A stretch of DNA of 64,000 nucleotides, from the NCBI RefSeq assembly GCF_045209745.1, contig NZ_CP109273.1:1116001-1180000 (forward strand). The letters run 5' to 3'. Below, one piece after another: positions 27,917-36,113 of this stretch (its first letter is position 1; each line of letters starts with the position of its first letter). The position numbers were made by a program, and so were the translations under genes. Below the pieces are notes generated by a model that searched no databases, was not told the DNA's origin, and saw only the letters and a program-made list of their open reading frames with translations. This DNA comes from Micromonospora sp045209745. GTDB lineage: Bacteria > Actinomycetota > Actinomycetes > Mycobacteriales > Micromonosporaceae.

Positions 27917-29298
27917 CCCACATCCAAAGCGAGCAGGTCCTCTTCGGTCTCCCGCCGGACGATCAGGCGTGCCTTGCCGTCGCGCACCGCGACAACCGGT
28001 GGCCGGGGCACATGGTTGTAGTTGCTGGCCATGCTCCGGCAGTACGCACCGGTGCCGGGCACCGCGACAAGATCTCCGGGCTGCACGTCGGCGGGCAGGA
28101 ATTCATCCTTCACCACGATGTCCCCGGACTCACAGTGCTTTCCCACCACGCGGGCGAGCAACGGCTGGGCGCCCGAGGCGCGGGAGGCCAGCGTCGCCGA
28201 GTAGGACGCGTCGTACAGGGCGGTGCGGATGTTGTCGCTCATCCCGCCGTCGACGCTGACATACGTCCGGATGCCGTCGAGGTCCTTGACCGTGCCGACC
28301 TCGTAGAGGGTGAACACGGCCGGCCCGACGATGGCCCGCCCCGGTTCGATCGACAGGTGCGGCACGGCCAGGTTCGCCGCCGCGCACTCCGAGTCGACGA
28401 TCTTGCGCAGTCGCTTGGCCAGGTCCGGTGGAGTGGCCGGGTCGTCCTGGGTGGTGTACGCGATGCCGAAGCCGCCGCCCAGGTCCAGCTCGGGCAGCTC
28501 CACCCCGCGCGCGTCGCGGATCTGCGACTGCAGGGTGAGCACCCGACGGGCCGAGACCTCGAAGCCGCTGGCGTCGAAGATCTGCGACCCGATGTGCGAG
28601 TGCAGACCGCGCAGCTCCAGCACACCCTCGTCGAGGATCTTGAACGCGGCAGCGGCGGCCGTCCCGCCGGCCAGCGAGAAGCCGAACTTCTGGTCCTCGT
28701 GGGCGGTGGCGATGAACTCGTGGGTGTGCGCCTCGACGCCGACGGTGACCCGGACCAGCACCCGGGGTCGGACCCCCCGCTCGCGGGCCAACGCGGTGAG
28801 CCGGTCGATCTCGGTGAACGAGTCGACGATGATCCGTCCCACCCCGGCATCCAGCGCCCGGGTCAGCTCGGCGACGGACTTGTTGTTGCCGTGGAAGCCG
28901 ATCCGTTCCGGCGGCATTCCGGCGGAGAGCGCGGTGGCCAGCTCACCTCCGGTGCAGACGTCGAGGTGCAGCCCCTCCTCGGCGATGATCCGGACCACCG
29001 CCCGGCAGAGGAACGCCTTGCCCGCGTAGAAGACGTCCTCGGTCGGGAAGGCCGCCCGGAAGTCGCGGCAGCGCGACCGAAGGTCGGCCTCGTCGAGGAC
29101 GTACACCGGGGTGCCGAACTCGGCCGCGATGTCGCGGACGCTCAGGCCCGCGACGGCGACCGCGCCGTCGGCGCCGCGCGTCACCGACCGCGGCCACAGC
29201 GTCGGCAGCAGGGCGTTGACGTCCTCCGGGGCACGCAGCCAGGCCGGCCCCCGGTTGCTGATGTCCGCGTGCAGCGCACCAGCCTCGTGAGCGCGCAT
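27913..29298 (-). CDS. lysA: Diaminopimelate decarboxylase
   Basis: Last step of lysine synthesis, turning meso-diaminopimelate into lysine. The 461-residue protein shows the PLP lysine in YAGKAFLC, the HSHIGSQ motif and the active-site cysteine in CESGD. It starts MRAHEAGALHADIS after AGAGGA. It lies 4 bp after argS and overlaps hom, giving an argS-lysA-hom run. Confidence 0.96.
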   Translation of the reverse strand: MRAHEAGALHADISNRGPAWLRAPEDVNALLPTLWPRSVTRGADGAVAVAGLSVRDIAAEFGTPVYVLDEADLRSRCRDFRAAFPTEDVFYAGKAFLCRAVVRIIAEEGLHLDVCTGGELATALSAGMPPERIGFHGNNKSVAELTRALDAGVGRIIVDSFTEIDRLTALARERGVRPRVLVRVTVGVEAHTHEFIATAHEDQKFGFSLAGGTAAAAAFKILDEGVLELRGLHSHIGSQIFDASGFEVSARRVLTLQSQIRDARGVELPELDLGGGFGIAYTTQDDPATPPDLAKRLRKIVDSECAAANLAVPHLSIEPGRAIVGPAVFTLYEVGTVKDLDGIRTYVSVDGGMSDNIRTALYDASYSATLASRASGAQPLLARVVGKHCESGDIVVKDEFLPADVQPGDLVAVPGTGAYCRSMASNYNHVPRPPVVAVRDGKARLIVRRETEEDLLALDVG

Positions 29299-29302
29299 GT
29301 CG

Positions 29303-30970
29303 TCACATCCTCTCGGGGGCGGAGACGCCGAGCAGGTGCAGGCCGTTGGCGATCACCGTGCGGGTGGCGTCGTTGAGCCAGAGCCTTGCCCGGTGCAGGT
29401 CGGTGACCTCCTCGTCGCCCAACGGCAGGACCCGGCAGTTGTCGTAGAACCGGTGGAAGGAGGCCGCGACGCTCTCCTCCAGGTAGCGGGCCACCCGGTG
29501 CGGCTCCCGCAGCTCGGCGGCGGTGGCCACCACCGCCGGGAACTCGGCGAGCGCCTTGAGCAGCTCGTTCTCCTTCTCGTGCCCGAGCAGCTCGGGGCGG
29601 AAGGCGTCGGCGTCGCCCTGGACGAGCCCCACCTCGGCGGCGTTGCGGGCCACACCCGCCGTCCGGGCAGCCACGTACTGGACGTAGTAGACCGGGTTGT
29701 CGCGGGTGGCCCGGGTCCACAGCTCCACGTCGATGTCGATCGGGGAGTCGCTGGAGTAGCGGGCCAGCGCGTACCGGGAGGCGTCGACGCCGATCGCGTC
29801 CACCAGGTCCTCCAGGGTCACCACGGTGCCGGCCCGCTTGCTCATCCGCACCGGGGCGCCGTCGCGCAGCAGGTTGACCAGCTGGCCGATGAGGATCTCC
29901 AGGTTGCGCTCCGGGTCGTCGCCGAAGCAGGCCGCCATCGCCTTCATCCGGCCGAGGTAGCCGTGGTGGTCGGCACCCAGCATGATCACGACCCGCTCGA
30001 AGCCGCGCTCCCGCTTGTCCAGGTAGTAGGCGCAGTCCGCGGCGAAGTAGGTCCACTCGCCGTTGGACTTGCGCAGCACCCGGTCCTTGTCGTCGCCGAA
30101 GTCGGTGGTGCGCAACCAGGTGGCGCCCTCGGACTCGTAGAGGTGCCCCTGCTCGCGCAGCCGGGTCAACGCGAGGTCCAGCTCGCCCCGGTCGTGCAGG
30201 TCCTTCTCGTTGAAGTAGGTGTCGAACTCCACCCCGAAGTCGCGCAGCGAGGAGCGGATCTCGTCGAACATCAGCGCGACGCCCTCGATCCGGAAGACCT
30301 CCTGGGCGGCGTCGTCGTCGAGGGTCAGCACCTCCGGCCGGCGGGCCTGCACCTCGGTGGCGATCTCGGCGATGTACGCCCCGCCGTAGCCGTCCTCCGG
30401 CGCCGACTCACCCTTGGCGGCGGCGAGCAGCGACCGGGCGAACCGGTCGATCTGCGAACCGGCGTCGTTGAAGTAGTATTCCGTGCCGACGTCGGCACCG
30501 GTGGCCCGCAGCAGGCGGCTCAACGCGTCGCCGACAGCCGCCCACCGAACCCCACCGATGTGCACCGGCCCGGTCGGGTTGGCCGAGACGAACTCCAGAT
30601 TGATCTTTTCGCCGGCGAGCCGGTCGCTGCGGCCGTACTCCGCGCCGGCCTCGACGATCACCCGGGCGAGCTGACCGGCCGCGGCTGCGTCGAGCCGGAT
30701 GTTCAGGAAGCCCGGCCCGGCGATTTCAACCGATTTGACACCCGGCGTCCGGCCCAGCTCGTCGGCCAGGGCGGCGGCCAACTCCCGGGGCGGGACGCTC
30801 ACCTTCTTGCTCAGTTGCAGAGCGAGCGTCGAGGCGTAGTCGCCATGCTCGGGGTTGCGCGGTCGCTCCACCACCGTGCGCTCTGGCAGAGCTGCGCTGT
30901 CGAGCCCGCGTTGGTTGAAGACGGCGTGGGCGGCGGCAAGGACGACCGAGGCGAGTTCTGCAGGAGTCAC
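29303..30970 (-). CDS. argS: Arginyl-tRNA synthetase
   Basis: Charges tRNA-Arg. The 555-residue class I synthetase has NPTGPVHIGGVRWAAVGDA (HIGH-like), the KMSKS-like RMSKRAGT, and a C-terminal anticodon-binding DALR domain. The start is GTG 30970 with no ribosome binding site; TAACAT at 30977-30982 is six bases upstream, so the message may begin at the start codon. It is divergent from the DUF3105 gene. Confidence 0.96.
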   Translation of the reverse strand: MTPAELASVVLAAAHAVFNQRGLDSAALPERTVVERPRNPEHGDYASTLALQLSKKVSVPPRELAAALADELGRTPGVKSVEIAGPGFLNIRLDAAAAGQLARVIVEAGAEYGRSDRLAGEKINLEFVSANPTGPVHIGGVRWAAVGDALSRLLRATGADVGTEYYFNDAGSQIDRFARSLLAAAKGESAPEDGYGGAYIAEIATEVQARRPEVLTLDDDAAQEVFRIEGVALMFDEIRSSLRDFGVEFDTYFNEKDLHDRGELDLALTRLREQGHLYESEGATWLRTTDFGDDKDRVLRKSNGEWTYFAADCAYYLDKRERGFERVVIMLGADHHGYLGRMKAMAACFGDDPERNLEILIGQLVNLLRDGAPVRMSKRAGTVVTLEDLVDAIGVDASRYALARYSSDSPIDIDVELWTRATRDNPVYYVQYVAARTAGVARNAAEVGLVQGDADAFRPELLGHEKENELLKALAEFPAVVATAAELREPHRVARYLEESVAASFHRFYDNCRVLPLGDEEVTDLHRARLWLNDATRTVIANGLHLLGVSAPERM

Positions 30971-31067
30971 CCAACCATGTTATCGGGGGTAGACTCGGGC
31001 ACTCGGTGGCTACCCTGCGCGTCATCCGGCCCGCCACTCCCCTGACCGACCGACCTGACGAGGCACG

Positions 31068-31865
31068 ATGAGCATCAGCACCTCCGGTGGCCCTGAGCGC
31101 CGCCCGACCGTGGTCAGCACCGGCAAGAAGCCGGCAGCGGGCCGCCCGGCGTCCGGCGCCAAGGCCGGCCCCGCCAAGCCGGCGGGCTCCCCGCGGGCCG
31201 GTGGCAAGGGCCCCCGCAAGCCGATCAGCCCGGTCAAGGTGAGCCAGGGTCGGGCCTGGGGCCCGATCGCGCTCTTCGTCGCGGTGGGCGTGCTCGCGGC
31301 CGGCATCATCGGCTACGGCGCCTGGGCGTCGTTCCAGGGGGCCAAGCCCTGGGACAAGCGGGCCAACGCCATCGAGGGCATCGTCAACATCCGCAAGACC
31401 GACAAGGCGAGCCTCGACTACGAGTCGCACAAGTCGGGCCCGCTGACCTGGAACTACTCGCCGCCGGTGGGTGGCGTGCACAACGCCGCCTGGCAGAACT
31501 GCATGGGTGACGTGTACGACGCCCCGATCGCCAGCGAGCACGCGGTGCACAGCCTGGAGCACGGCGCGGTGTGGATCACCTACCGCCCGGACCTGCCCCA
31601 GGACCAGGTCGACAAGCTCGCCGGCAAGGTGCGCGGCGTCGAGAAGACGCTGATGAGCCCGTACGAGGGCCTGGACAAGCCGATCTCGCTGCAGGCCTGG
31701 GGCTACCAGCTCAAGCTCGACAACGCCGACGACTCGCGGATCGACGAGTTCATCAAGGACCTGCGGGTGAACGCCTCCGTCGAGGGCCCGACGGCGCTGT
31801 GCAACACGGGTATCACCGCCACCGGCACCACGCCGCGTGAACTTCAGCAGCAGCCGACCCAGTAA
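31068..31865 (+). CDS. DUF3105 membrane-anchored protein
   Basis: A 265-residue protein with a disordered, lysine/proline/glycine-rich N-terminus (1-60), one transmembrane helix (about 65-88) and an exported C-terminal DUF3105 domain holding conserved SEHAVHSLEHGAVWITYRP and PYEGLDKPISLQAWG stretches. The function is unknown. It forms a pair with the DUF305 gene 8 bp downstream; the two are often neighbours in actinobacteria. Confidence 0.88.
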   Translation: MSISTSGGPERRPTVVSTGKKPAAGRPASGAKAGPAKPAGSPRAGGKGPRKPISPVKVSQGRAWGPIALFVAVGVLAAGIIGYGAWASFQGAKPWDKRANAIEGIVNIRKTDKASLDYESHKSGPLTWNYSPPVGGVHNAAWQNCMGDVYDAPIASEHAVHSLEHGAVWITYRPDLPQDQVDKLAGKVRGVEKTLMSPYEGLDKPISLQAWGYQLKLDNADDSRIDEFIKDLRVNASVEGPTALCNTGITATGTTPRELQQQPTQ

Positions 31866-31873
31866 GGACTGCG

Positions 31874-32542
31874 ATGACTGCCCCCGCCACCACCGACAGC
31901 GAACACGACGAGTTCCCGACCGCCCTGGACGAGGGTGGCCGGGACCCGGCGCGGCGCTACGGAGTGCTCGCGCTGGCCGCCCTGCTGGTGGTGGGGCTAC
32001 TTCTCGGGTACGCGGGCGGTCTGCTCACTCCGCGGCTCACCCGACCCGGTGACGCCTCGGTCGAGGCGGGCTTCGCGCGGGACATGACGACACACCACGC
32101 GCAGGCGGTGGAGATGAGCCTGATCGCGTACCGGTCGGCGACGCTGCCCGAGGTGCGGCAGATCGCCGTCGACATCGCCACCGCGCAACAGGGTGAGATC
32201 GGGGCCATGCAGACCTGGCTGCGCGAATGGGAGCTGAGCCCGACCGGGTCGCAGCCACCGATGTCGTGGATGTCCGACGGGACCACCGTCAAGGACGGGC
32301 TGATGCCGGGCATGGCCACACCGCAGCAGATGGCCGCCCTGCGCGACGCCCAGGGCATCGAGGTCGACCGCCAGTTCCTGGCCTTGATGTACAACCACCA
32401 CCTGGGCGGCATCCACATGGTCGACGCCGTGCTTGACGAGACCGACAACGCCGAGGTGGCGCGGGTGGCGCAGACGATGAAGTCCACCCAGCAGACCGAG
32501 CTGAACAACCTCCGGCAGCTCCAGGCGCAGGCCAAGGGCTGA
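31874..32542 (+). CDS. DUF305 ferritin-like membrane-anchored protein
   Basis: A 222-residue protein with a polar N-terminus, one transmembrane helix (about 30-50) and a DUF305 domain. Its hallmark paired histidines are visible in DMTTHHAQAVEM and MYNHHLGGIHM, with methionine-rich helices between, consistent with a four-helix metal-binding bundle facing outside. Metal binding is inferred from the family. A GTAAGGA site precedes the ATG. Confidence 0.9.
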   Translation: MTAPATTDSEHDEFPTALDEGGRDPARRYGVLALAALLVVGLLLGYAGGLLTPRLTRPGDASVEAGFARDMTTHHAQAVEMSLIAYRSATLPEVRQIAVDIATAQQGEIGAMQTWLREWELSPTGSQPPMSWMSDGTTVKDGLMPGMATPQQMAALRDAQGIEVDRQFLALMYNHHLGGIHMVDAVLDETDNAEVARVAQTMKSTQQTELNNLRQLQAQAKG

Positions 32543-32560
32543 TCGACCGGACGGGCGTAC

Positions 32561-32602
32561 CGGGCCCGCGTCACCGCCGCACACCGGCGGGGCGCGGGCC
32601 CG
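32561..32602 (+). terminator. Hairpin terminator after the DUF305 gene
   Basis: Arms of 16-17 bases with a small internal bulge, CGGGCCCGCG pairing with the second CGCGGGCCCG, beginning 18 bp after the stop. Confidence 0.75.
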
Positions 32603-32649
32603 CGTCATTGTCGGCGCACGGCGAGACGCAAGCCCGAGGCGCCGGCCGT

Positions 32650-32723
32650 GATCGACTCGGCAGCAAGAAATCGGGCTGTCGAGGCGGCCAGGACACCCCG
32701 ATTTCCAGGACTCCGAGTCGATC
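32650..32723. repeat. Nested inverted repeat in an intergenic region
   Basis: Outer perfect 11-base arms (GATCGACTCGG at 32650, complement at 32713) enclose inner perfect 9-base arms (GAAATCGGG at 32667, complement at 32697). The 74-bp element can fold into one long interrupted hairpin. It lies between the DUF305 terminator and the transposase-like gene. The 32543-32811 gap holds no gene that I can see. Confidence 0.85.
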
Positions 32724-32811
32724 GTGACTGCCTCCTGCCCCCTATGGGCGTTTTGCGCGGCACAGGCGATTACGTTGCTTAGAGAGTTTTCTCCCCACAT
32801 ATCGTGACCAG

Positions 32812-33531
32812 TTGCGATTCGTGCTCGTTGCCCAAGACGTGGGGGTTGCACTCAGAGACGCACGGCGTTCGGTCACCAGTTGGTGCCGACGCCACACCAT
32901 CGGTGGTGACGGGGCGGTGGCAGCCGTCCGTCGCGGACAGCGGCAGAGCGAGCCGGGAATGCTCAGCCGCGAACAGGAACTCGAACTGATCGACACACTG
33001 CGGGGCGTCCACCCCGACGAGTTCGGCCTGGACGAGGAGTTGTGGACTCGGCAGAGCCTCACGACGCTCATCCAACGGCGATTCGAGTTGCCGCTGGACG
33101 CTGGCGCGGTCGGGGCGTACCTGCGGGCCTGGGGGTTGGGTCCGCGGGAGCCGCGCGAGCGGGCCTGCGGGCTCTGCGTCAGCGCGGTCGAGCGCTGGGT
33201 CCGCAGCGAGTACCCAGCGATCACCCGAGCCGCCCAGGAGCACCTCGCGGAGGTCTACTGGATCGGCCGGATCCGGCTGCGCGGCACCATGCCGGCAGCC
33301 GACGTGATCTCCGCGGTCTCTTCCCGCGGCCGGGTCCGCTTCATGATCACCACGCCGACCGTCGACCCGCCGCTCCCCCGCGACTTCGTGTTGCGGCTCA
33401 GCGGTGCGGAGCAGCGCACCGTGCACCTGATCGTGGACGGCTCCTGGCCGCGCAACGAGTGGCCGCGCCGGCTCCCCCGGCGAATCGTCCTGCACCCGCT
33501 GCCCAGTTGCGGGCGGGCGATCGCGGCCTGA
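32812..33531 (+). CDS. IS630-like transposase relative, probably inactive or domesticated
   Basis: About 239 residues follow the layout of IS630-family transposases: a helix-turn-helix region, then a winged helix (LWTRQSLTTLIQRRFELPLD, VGAYLRAWGLGPREP), then the start of the catalytic fold (SAVSSRGRVRFMITTP, LIVDGSWPRNEWP). The first catalytic Asp is replaced (YWIGRIR where WxDE is expected), the second Asp remains in LIVDG, and the protein stops before the final Glu motif. There are no inverted terminal repeats nearby. The TTG start at 32812 is uncertain. Confidence 0.7.
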   Translation: MRFVLVAQDVGVALRDARRSVTSWCRRHTIGGDGAVAAVRRGQRQSEPGMLSREQELELIDTLRGVHPDEFGLDEELWTRQSLTTLIQRRFELPLDAGAVGAYLRAWGLGPREPRERACGLCVSAVERWVRSEYPAITRAAQEHLAEVYWIGRIRLRGTMPAADVISAVSSRGRVRFMITTPTVDPPLPRDFVLRLSGAEQRTVHLIVDGSWPRNEWPRRLPRRIVLHPLPSCGRAIAA

Positions 33532-33623
33532 GCACCGGGTGGGCCGGTCGCCGACACGATCGGCTCACCCGATACCGATTCGGCGTACACGGAGGAGGTT
33601 TGCTAGTCTTCTCCAGTCGCTGA

Positions 33624-33695
33624 GCCCCCGTAGCTCAGGGGATAGAGCACCGCCCTCCGGAGGCGGGGGCGCAGGTTCGAATCCTGCCGGGGGCA
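33624..33695 (+). tRNA. tRNA-Arg (anticodon CCG)
   Basis: A 72-base cloverleaf: acceptor GCCCCCG/CGGGGGC, D-stem GCTC/GAGC, anticodon stem CCGCC/GGCGG with loop CTCCGGA giving anticodon CCG, T-stem GCAGG/CCTGC with TTCGAAT loop, discriminator A. The 3' CCA is not encoded. It reads CGG arginine codons, frequent in this genome. Its 3' end is the integration point of the downstream accessory region. Confidence 0.96.
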
Positions 33696-33768
33696 CGTCA
33701 CAGAACTGCAGACGCGCAACGCGACCGGCCGATCACTGATCGTAGAGGCCAGTTTCGCGTTCGAGTAG
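33686..33768. repeat. tRNA 3' end and flank, copy 1 of the duplicated attachment region
   Basis: Begins with the core GCCGGGGGCA (last 10 tRNA bases) and runs about 70 bp further. The same sequence returns at 35735-35817: the first 25 bases are identical and the rest roughly 85-90% so. Such duplication at a tRNA end is typical of attL/attR of an integrated element. Confidence 0.8.
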
Positions 33769-33776
33769 ACGTTTAA

Positions 33777-33808
33777 GGATGCCCCCGGCCGAGCGGCTGG
33801 GGGCATCC
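33777..33808 (+). terminator. Hairpin terminator after tRNA-Arg
   Basis: GGATGCCCCC pairs with GGGGGCATCC around a short GC-rich loop. A diverged, perfectly paired version stands at 35821-35855 after the second attachment copy. Confidence 0.8.
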
Positions 33809-33981
33809 TCGCGTTGGCTCGGTGTACGGGCGCGGAACGCGCCGGGATCGCTGCTACATGTTGACTGGCGGTACGACCGCAGCCCGGCCAGGCTTGGTCG
33901 AGGTGACCGGCGGGATCGCTCCTATCGCGGCTGCCCACCGTAATTTGGTGTGGCTCTCATCCGGCATGCGTCCTGCCTGAT

Positions 33982-34029
33982 TTCGGCAAGTTGAAGTGGC
34001 CCCGGTTCGGCATTCTGAAGTGGCCCCGG
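33982..34029. repeat. Two tandem 24-bp repeats, possible insertion-sequence end
   Basis: Copies 33982-34005 and 34006-34029 match at 21 of 24 positions and share TGAAGTGGCCCCGG. Repeated blocks like this occur at the ends of IS21-type elements; that link is from memory of such ends and not proved here. The last base overlaps the proposed sigma-factor start. The rest of 33809-33981 shows no gene. Confidence 0.6.
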
Positions 34030-34988
34030 TGGTTCGCTCAGGCGATACGGCGCGGTTTGCGCTCATCACGGAGCGCCACCGGCGTGAGCTGCAGATGCAC
34101 TGCTACCGGATGCTTGCGAACTACGAGGACGCCCAGGACATGACGCAGGAGACGTTCCTGCGAGCGTGGAACAAGCGGGAGTCGTTCAAGGGCCACGCTG
34201 CGCTGCGGACCTGGCTGTACCGGATCGCGACGAACGTCTGCCTTGACTTCCTGGAGAAGCGCAATGACCGCACACCCGTACCGTCCGGGCTGTCGGACCC
34301 CGGCTCCGAGGTGCTGTACCTGCAGCCGTACCCCGACCGGATGCTCCCCGAGGACCCGCAAGAATCGGTGGTGGCGCGGGAGACGATCGAGCTGGCGTTC
34401 ATCGTCGCCGTCCAGCACCTGCCGCCGCGGCAGCGGGCGGTGTTCATCCTGCGCGACGTCGTCGGCTGGCCGGCGTCGAAGGCCGCCGACGCCCTCGATC
34501 TGACCATCGCATCGGTGACCAGCGCGCTGCAGCGGGCGCGCGTGACGATGCGCGAGCAGCTGCCCGACCGCCGCCTCGACTGGCGGAGCCCCGCCGCCCA
34601 CGAGCTGTCGAATGACGAGCGCGGCGTGGTGAAGTCGTACATCGACGCCCATGAGCGCAACGACCTCGACGGGCTGATGTCCCTGCTGCGCGACGACCTG
34701 CGCTTCGTGATGCTGCCCGAGGCGGGCACCTCGGTCATCACGGCCAAGGACGCGGTGGACGGCTGGGTCTCCGGTGGGCTCTTCCAGCCCGGCTACGACG
34801 ACTGGCGCTGTATCGCCACGACGGTCAACCGCATGCCCGCCGCCGCGCTGTACCTCCGCACCCCTGACGACCCGGAGTACCGGTTGTTCAACATCGCGGT
34901 CCTGCACATCGTCGACGGGAAGATCGCCGAGCTCACCGGATTCGACGCCACCGACAAACCATGGCTGGACCTGCCCCCAACACTGTGA
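34029..34988 (+). CDS. ECF RNA polymerase sigma factor with C-terminal SnoaL-like domain
   Basis: A 319-residue extracytoplasmic-function sigma factor. Region 2 is HCYRMLANYEDAQDMTQETFLRAW; region 4 is LPPRQRAVFILRDVVGWPASKAADAL with a following recognition helix. The last 120 residues form an NTF2/SnoaL-like domain, as in SigG/SigJ-type factors, where the tail tunes activity instead of a separate anti-sigma factor. No anti-sigma gene is adjacent. The GTG at 34029 lies on the edge of the tandem repeat, so the native promoter and start may have been replaced. Confidence 0.87.
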   Translation: MVRSGDTARFALITERHRRELQMHCYRMLANYEDAQDMTQETFLRAWNKRESFKGHAALRTWLYRIATNVCLDFLEKRNDRTPVPSGLSDPGSEVLYLQPYPDRMLPEDPQESVVARETIELAFIVAVQHLPPRQRAVFILRDVVGWPASKAADALDLTIASVTSALQRARVTMREQLPDRRLDWRSPAAHELSNDERGVVKSYIDAHERNDLDGLMSLLRDDLRFVMLPEAGTSVITAKDAVDGWVSGGLFQPGYDDWRCIATTVNRMPAAALYLRTPDDPEYRLFNIAVLHIVDGKIAELTGFDATDKPWLDLPPTL

Positions 34989-35102
34989 TCAGACAAGTCC
35001 CCGTCGTCGACGAGTCCAGCGCCACGGGCCGGCGTCACCGAAGTCACCGCGGAATGAGCACCCCGACCAGCTGAACACCAACGCGACAACGCGAACACCA
35101 CC

Positions 35103-35127
35103 GCCCCGCCGGCGTTGCCGGCGGGGC
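35103..35127 (+). terminator. Hairpin terminator after the sigma factor
   Basis: Perfect 11-base arms GCCCCGCCGGC/GCCGGCGGGGC with a GTT loop, followed by ATCTT. Confidence 0.85.
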
Positions 35128-35196
35128 ATCTTGGTGCCCGAAGAACGTCAGGAAGGATTTCGACCCGGCCTCACGAACCGAGCAACTGGCCCGTGC

Positions 35197-35640
35197 TCAT
35201 CGCCTCGTCTCGTATCGGGTCAGCACGACGCCGCCGGGAAATGTCCGCGTCTCCACGAGGTTCAGGTTCACCCAGCTGTCTAGCGCGGTGAAGAACGGCG
35301 TGCCGCCGCCCACCAGGACCGGCACGGTGACCAGCATGTACTCGTCGATCAGCCCGGCCCGCATGGCCGCCCCGGCGAGCGTCGCGCCGCCGATGTCCAT
35401 CGGGCCGGCGTCCTCTGTCTTGAGCCGGGTGATCTCGGTGACCGCGTCGCCGGTGACCAGGCGGGTGTTCCAGTCGACCGTGCTGGTCGTCGAGGAGAAC
35501 ACCACCTTCGGCATGTCCCGCCAGCGGCGGGCGTACTCGATTTCCGCCTGTGTGGCGCCGGGCTGCTGGTCGGCGGTCGGCCAGTGGGAACTCATCGCCT
35601 CCCACAGCTTGCGCCCATACAGCGCCAGGCCCGTCGCCGC
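35197..35640 (-). pseudogene. Dihydrofolate reductase-family (RibD C-terminal-like) gene lacking its 5' end
   Basis: The frame encodes about 147 residues of the DHFR/RibD-C family: LALYGRKLWEAMSSHWPTAD, MPKVVFSSTTSTVDWNT, then GPMDIGGATLAGAAMRAGLIDEY-type and PVLVGGGTPFF motifs to a normal C-terminus. The N-terminal strand and the substrate-binding start are missing. Homology ends exactly where the 106-bp repeat begins at 35639. An ATG at 35595 could give a 132-residue remnant, probably non-functional. Confidence 0.8.
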
Positions 35641-35744
35641 AACCGCCTTGGCAGCTCGAACACGAGGTCAGCCCGCGCATCGGCGCAGCTCAACCCAGGC
35701 AACGTCACGGTCAAGCCGTGCAGGTTTGTCTCTAGCCGGGGGCA
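35639..35744. repeat. Island repeat, copy 1, ending in the tRNA attachment core
   Basis: A 106-bp sequence beginning GCAACCGCCTTGGCAGCTCG and ending in TCTAGCCGGGGGCA recurs at 38599-38702 at about 90% identity with small indels. The final 10 bases equal the tRNA-Arg 3' end. It probably represents the element side of an integration junction. Confidence 0.85.
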
Positions 35745-35817
35745 CGTCACAGAACTGCAAAAGCGCAGCGCGACCGGCCGATCACTGATCGTGGACGCCA
35801 GCTTCACGCTTCGAGCG
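35735..35817. repeat. tRNA 3' end and flank, copy 2
   Basis: Core GCCGGGGGCA plus about 70 bp matching the region just after tRNA-Arg (33686-33768). This places a former tRNA-proximal flank 2.05 kb downstream and defines module 1 (33696-35744). Confidence 0.8.
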
Positions 35818-35820
35818 ATC

Positions 35821-35855
35821 GAGGATGCCCCGGGCGAACCGCCCGGGGCATCCTC
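35821..35855. terminator. Perfect hairpin, counterpart of the tRNA terminator
   Basis: Sixteen-base perfect arms around a 3-base loop (AAC). It occupies the same place after attachment copy 2 as the terminator at 33777 does after the tRNA. The stretch 35856-36040 shows no gene. Confidence 0.85.
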
Positions 35856-36040
35856 GCGTTCAACCTGATGATCGACATCGGACCCGCCCGGATCGCGGCT
35901 ACCTATTGCACCTCACGGAGAATGATGCCGTCGCCATCTGATGGACATCCCGTGCGGCCCACTTCACGTAGACCACGGAGGAGCTTGCCTTGATCGTCGT
36001 CTTCGGTCCCGCCGAACACCCCCGCGCCACCCGGCAGCGA

Positions 36041-36091
36041 CATCTTTGCGTGTCACGCATCTTTGCGTGTCACGCATCTTTGCGGGATGCG
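36041..36091. repeat. Three tandem 17-bp repeats, putative TetR operator array
   Basis: CATCTTTGCGTGTCACG at 36041-36057 and 36058-36074, and a variant CATCTTTGCGGGATGCG at 36075-36091. The last copy covers the predicted -35 box of the TetR gene, so binding there would block its own transcription. Operator function is an inference. Confidence 0.75.
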
Positions 36092-36107
36092 CAACTAGTG
36101 CTAGCGT
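36079..36107 (+). promoter_or_regulatory. Promoter of a leaderless TetR transcript
   Basis: TTTGCG at 36079-36084 and TAGCGT at 36102-36107 are 17 bases apart. The ATG lies six bases after the -10 box, where transcription should begin, and no ribosome binding site exists. Confidence 0.55.
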
Positions 36108-36113
36108 GATGGC

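Noticed and set aside
36041..36091. CRISPR array
   Set aside because: The three 17-bp units are contiguous without spacers and lie in a promoter.
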